A stretch of DNA of 64,000 nucleotides from Cellvibrionaceae bacterium. GTDB lineage: Bacteria > Pseudomonadota > Gammaproteobacteria > Pseudomonadales > Cellvibrionaceae. The notes under the pieces were generated by a model. That model searched no databases. It had not been told where the DNA came from and was given only the letters and a program-made list of their open reading frames with translations. How positions within the stretch are numbered: the stretch's first letter is position 1; each line of letters opens with the position of its first letter. The position numbers and the translations under genes are program-made. Positions 63,196 to 64,000 of the stretch are shown here, piece after piece. Location of the stretch: contig JAGKWU010000004.1 in NCBI GenBank assembly GCA_021151695.1, forward strand, positions 310,001-374,000, in the 5' to 3' direction.

Positions 63196-63963
63196 TTATT
63201 GTTCTTCTAACCAAATCAAACTCGCCATCCGGCCAGTCACGCTATCACGACGATAGGAATAAAATTCTTCCGTTTGCGCGTAAGTACAAAAATCACCGCC
63301 GTAAATATCCTTGATGCCCAACGCGTTTAATTCGGCGCGCGCCAGCGCATAAATATCCGCATAAAAATGCAGCGGACGCTGGCCGGAGATAAATGCTGCC
63401 GCTATCTGTTCGGCGTGTTGCGGGGAGCGTGCTGCTTCAAAAAAAGCTTCAAGCACATCCACGCCCACTTCAAAGTGCGCCTGTGAAATAGCGGGGCCGA
63501 GATAAGCCATCAACTCGGCAGGCAGCGCCGTAAATTTTTCCAGCGCTTCGCCACAAATACCTTTGGCCAAGCTGCGCCAGCCACAATGGAGTGCGGCGAC
63601 TTCTTTGCCTTGCTTATCGCACAATAAAATCGGCAAGCAGTCCGCCGTCATCACCAGACAGGCTTGGCCCACTTCGTTGGAATAACTGCCATCCGCCGTG
63701 CGCACCAGCCCATCACCCTGCGCAGCTACCACTTTGATGCCATGAATCTGCTCTAACCATTGCGGCGTTTTTTGTAATCCAAGCTGTTCGCAAAGTTGCG
63801 CGCGATTGCGCTCAACATCTGCAGCATCATCACCCACATGGAGGCCGAAATTATTGCTGTCGTATGGCGCGACGCTCACGCCGCCTTTGCGAGTAGTGAT
63901 GCAAGCCCTGACGCTCGCTGGCGCGGGCCAACCCGGAATGAGATTACTCGTCGCCATGCTCAT
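63196..63963 (-). CDS. pgeF: Peptidoglycan editing factor PgeF (DUF152)
   Basis: 255-aa YfiH/PgeF family protein, cytoplasmic. Metal/active-site motifs are VMTADCLPILL, ALHCGWRSLAKGI and LGPAISQAHFEVG (Cys and His ligands). The enzyme removes wrongly placed L-Ser from peptidoglycan precursors; older annotations call it polyphenol oxidase or laccase. It overlaps the 3' end of the upstream gene by 20 bp, as pgeF overlaps or follows rluD in many gammaproteobacteria. The start may be 63963 or 63957. Confidence 0.92.
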   Translation of the reverse strand: MSMATSNLIPGWPAPASVRACITTRKGGVSVAPYDSNNFGLHVGDDAADVERNRAQLCEQLGLQKTPQWLEQIHGIKVVAAQGDGLVRTADGSYSNEVGQACLVMTADCLPILLCDKQGKEVAALHCGWRSLAKGICGEALEKFTALPAELMAYLGPAISQAHFEVGVDVLEAFFEAARSPQHAEQIAAAFISGQRPLHFYADIYALARAELNALGIKDIYGGDFCTYAQTEEFYSYRRDSVTGRMASLIWLEEQ

Positions 63964-64000
63964 AGCCGTGCTTGAGCGCTTTCAGCAGATCCTGGAAATC
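63944..64000 (-). CDS. C-terminal end of an upstream gene, probably rluD
   Basis: On the minus strand the frame open to the window end reads DFQDLLKALKHGYEHGDE and stops at TAA (63944-63946), inside the start of pgeF. Its position and D-x-x-D/E-L-L-K ending fit RluD (23S rRNA pseudouridine synthase), which commonly precedes pgeF. Only 18 codons are visible, so the name is an inference from synteny. Confidence 0.5.
   Translation of the reverse strand, partial: DFQDLLKALKHGYEHGDE

Overview
The window looks like chromosome from a plant-polysaccharide-degrading gammaproteobacterium of the Cellvibrio type. This is inferred from three GH53 endo-galactanases plus a GH2 beta-galactosidase, a Ser-rich linker on a secreted lipoprotein glycosidase, and a Pseudomonas-like housekeeping block (rppH, ptsP, lgt, thyA, folA). 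Genes are dense on both strands, and I see no rRNA, tRNA, CRISPR array, prophage or intact insertion sequence. Species assignment would need a database comparison.

Layout. 1-3490: 5'-truncated GH53 galactanase and lipoprotein GH2 beta-galactosidase. 3625-10670: accessory genes (GNAT acetyltransferase, aldo/keto reductase divergent from a LysR regulator, a membrane protein, a secreted esterase, a GlcG/HbpS-like protein, a periplasmic binding protein). This part is rich in small palindromic repeats: one REP-like hairpin, one 140-bp MITE-like element and two nested palindromic elements. 10718-12945: two more GH53 galactanases, one a lipoprotein and one secreted. Together with the first two genes they would cut beta-1,4-galactan outside the cytoplasm and release galactose. 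13279-14064: TauE/SafE permease. 14187-21118: operon of two transglutaminase-like proteins and a circularly permuted ATP-grasp/alpha-E protein, a conserved module predicted to make or cut a peptide-like product.

21439-35742: GspE-type ATPase; arginine genes argE and argA with a Gfo/Idh/MocA oxidoreductase between them; a six-gene minor pilin operon pilE-pilV-pilW-pilX-pilY1-fimT; then ilvD. 35903-39431: a polytopic GT-C-like protein facing gtrA and a GtrB-like glycosyltransferase, probably an envelope glycan module. 39505-45567: folA, thyA, lgt, ptsP, rppH and a HAD phosphatase.

45601-49639 is the least explained part. It holds two proteins I cannot assign, one with a threefold internal repeat behind an N-terminus resembling a zinc-less ISL3 transposase head. 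Divergent from them are a 47-codon small ORF with a good ribosome binding site and an acylating acetaldehyde dehydrogenase without its usual aldolase partner.

49711-57042: rlmI, a GT-C/NPCBM fusion, a small lipoprotein, a FlgT-like protein, an MsbA-like ABC exporter and a MAPEG protein. 57354-61404: a copper-oxidase operon (secreted tyrosinase-like enzyme, small haem-less cytochrome-c-like protein, secreted multicopper oxidase). 61512-64000: APC amino acid permease, pgeF, and the last 18 codons of an upstream gene, probably rluD.
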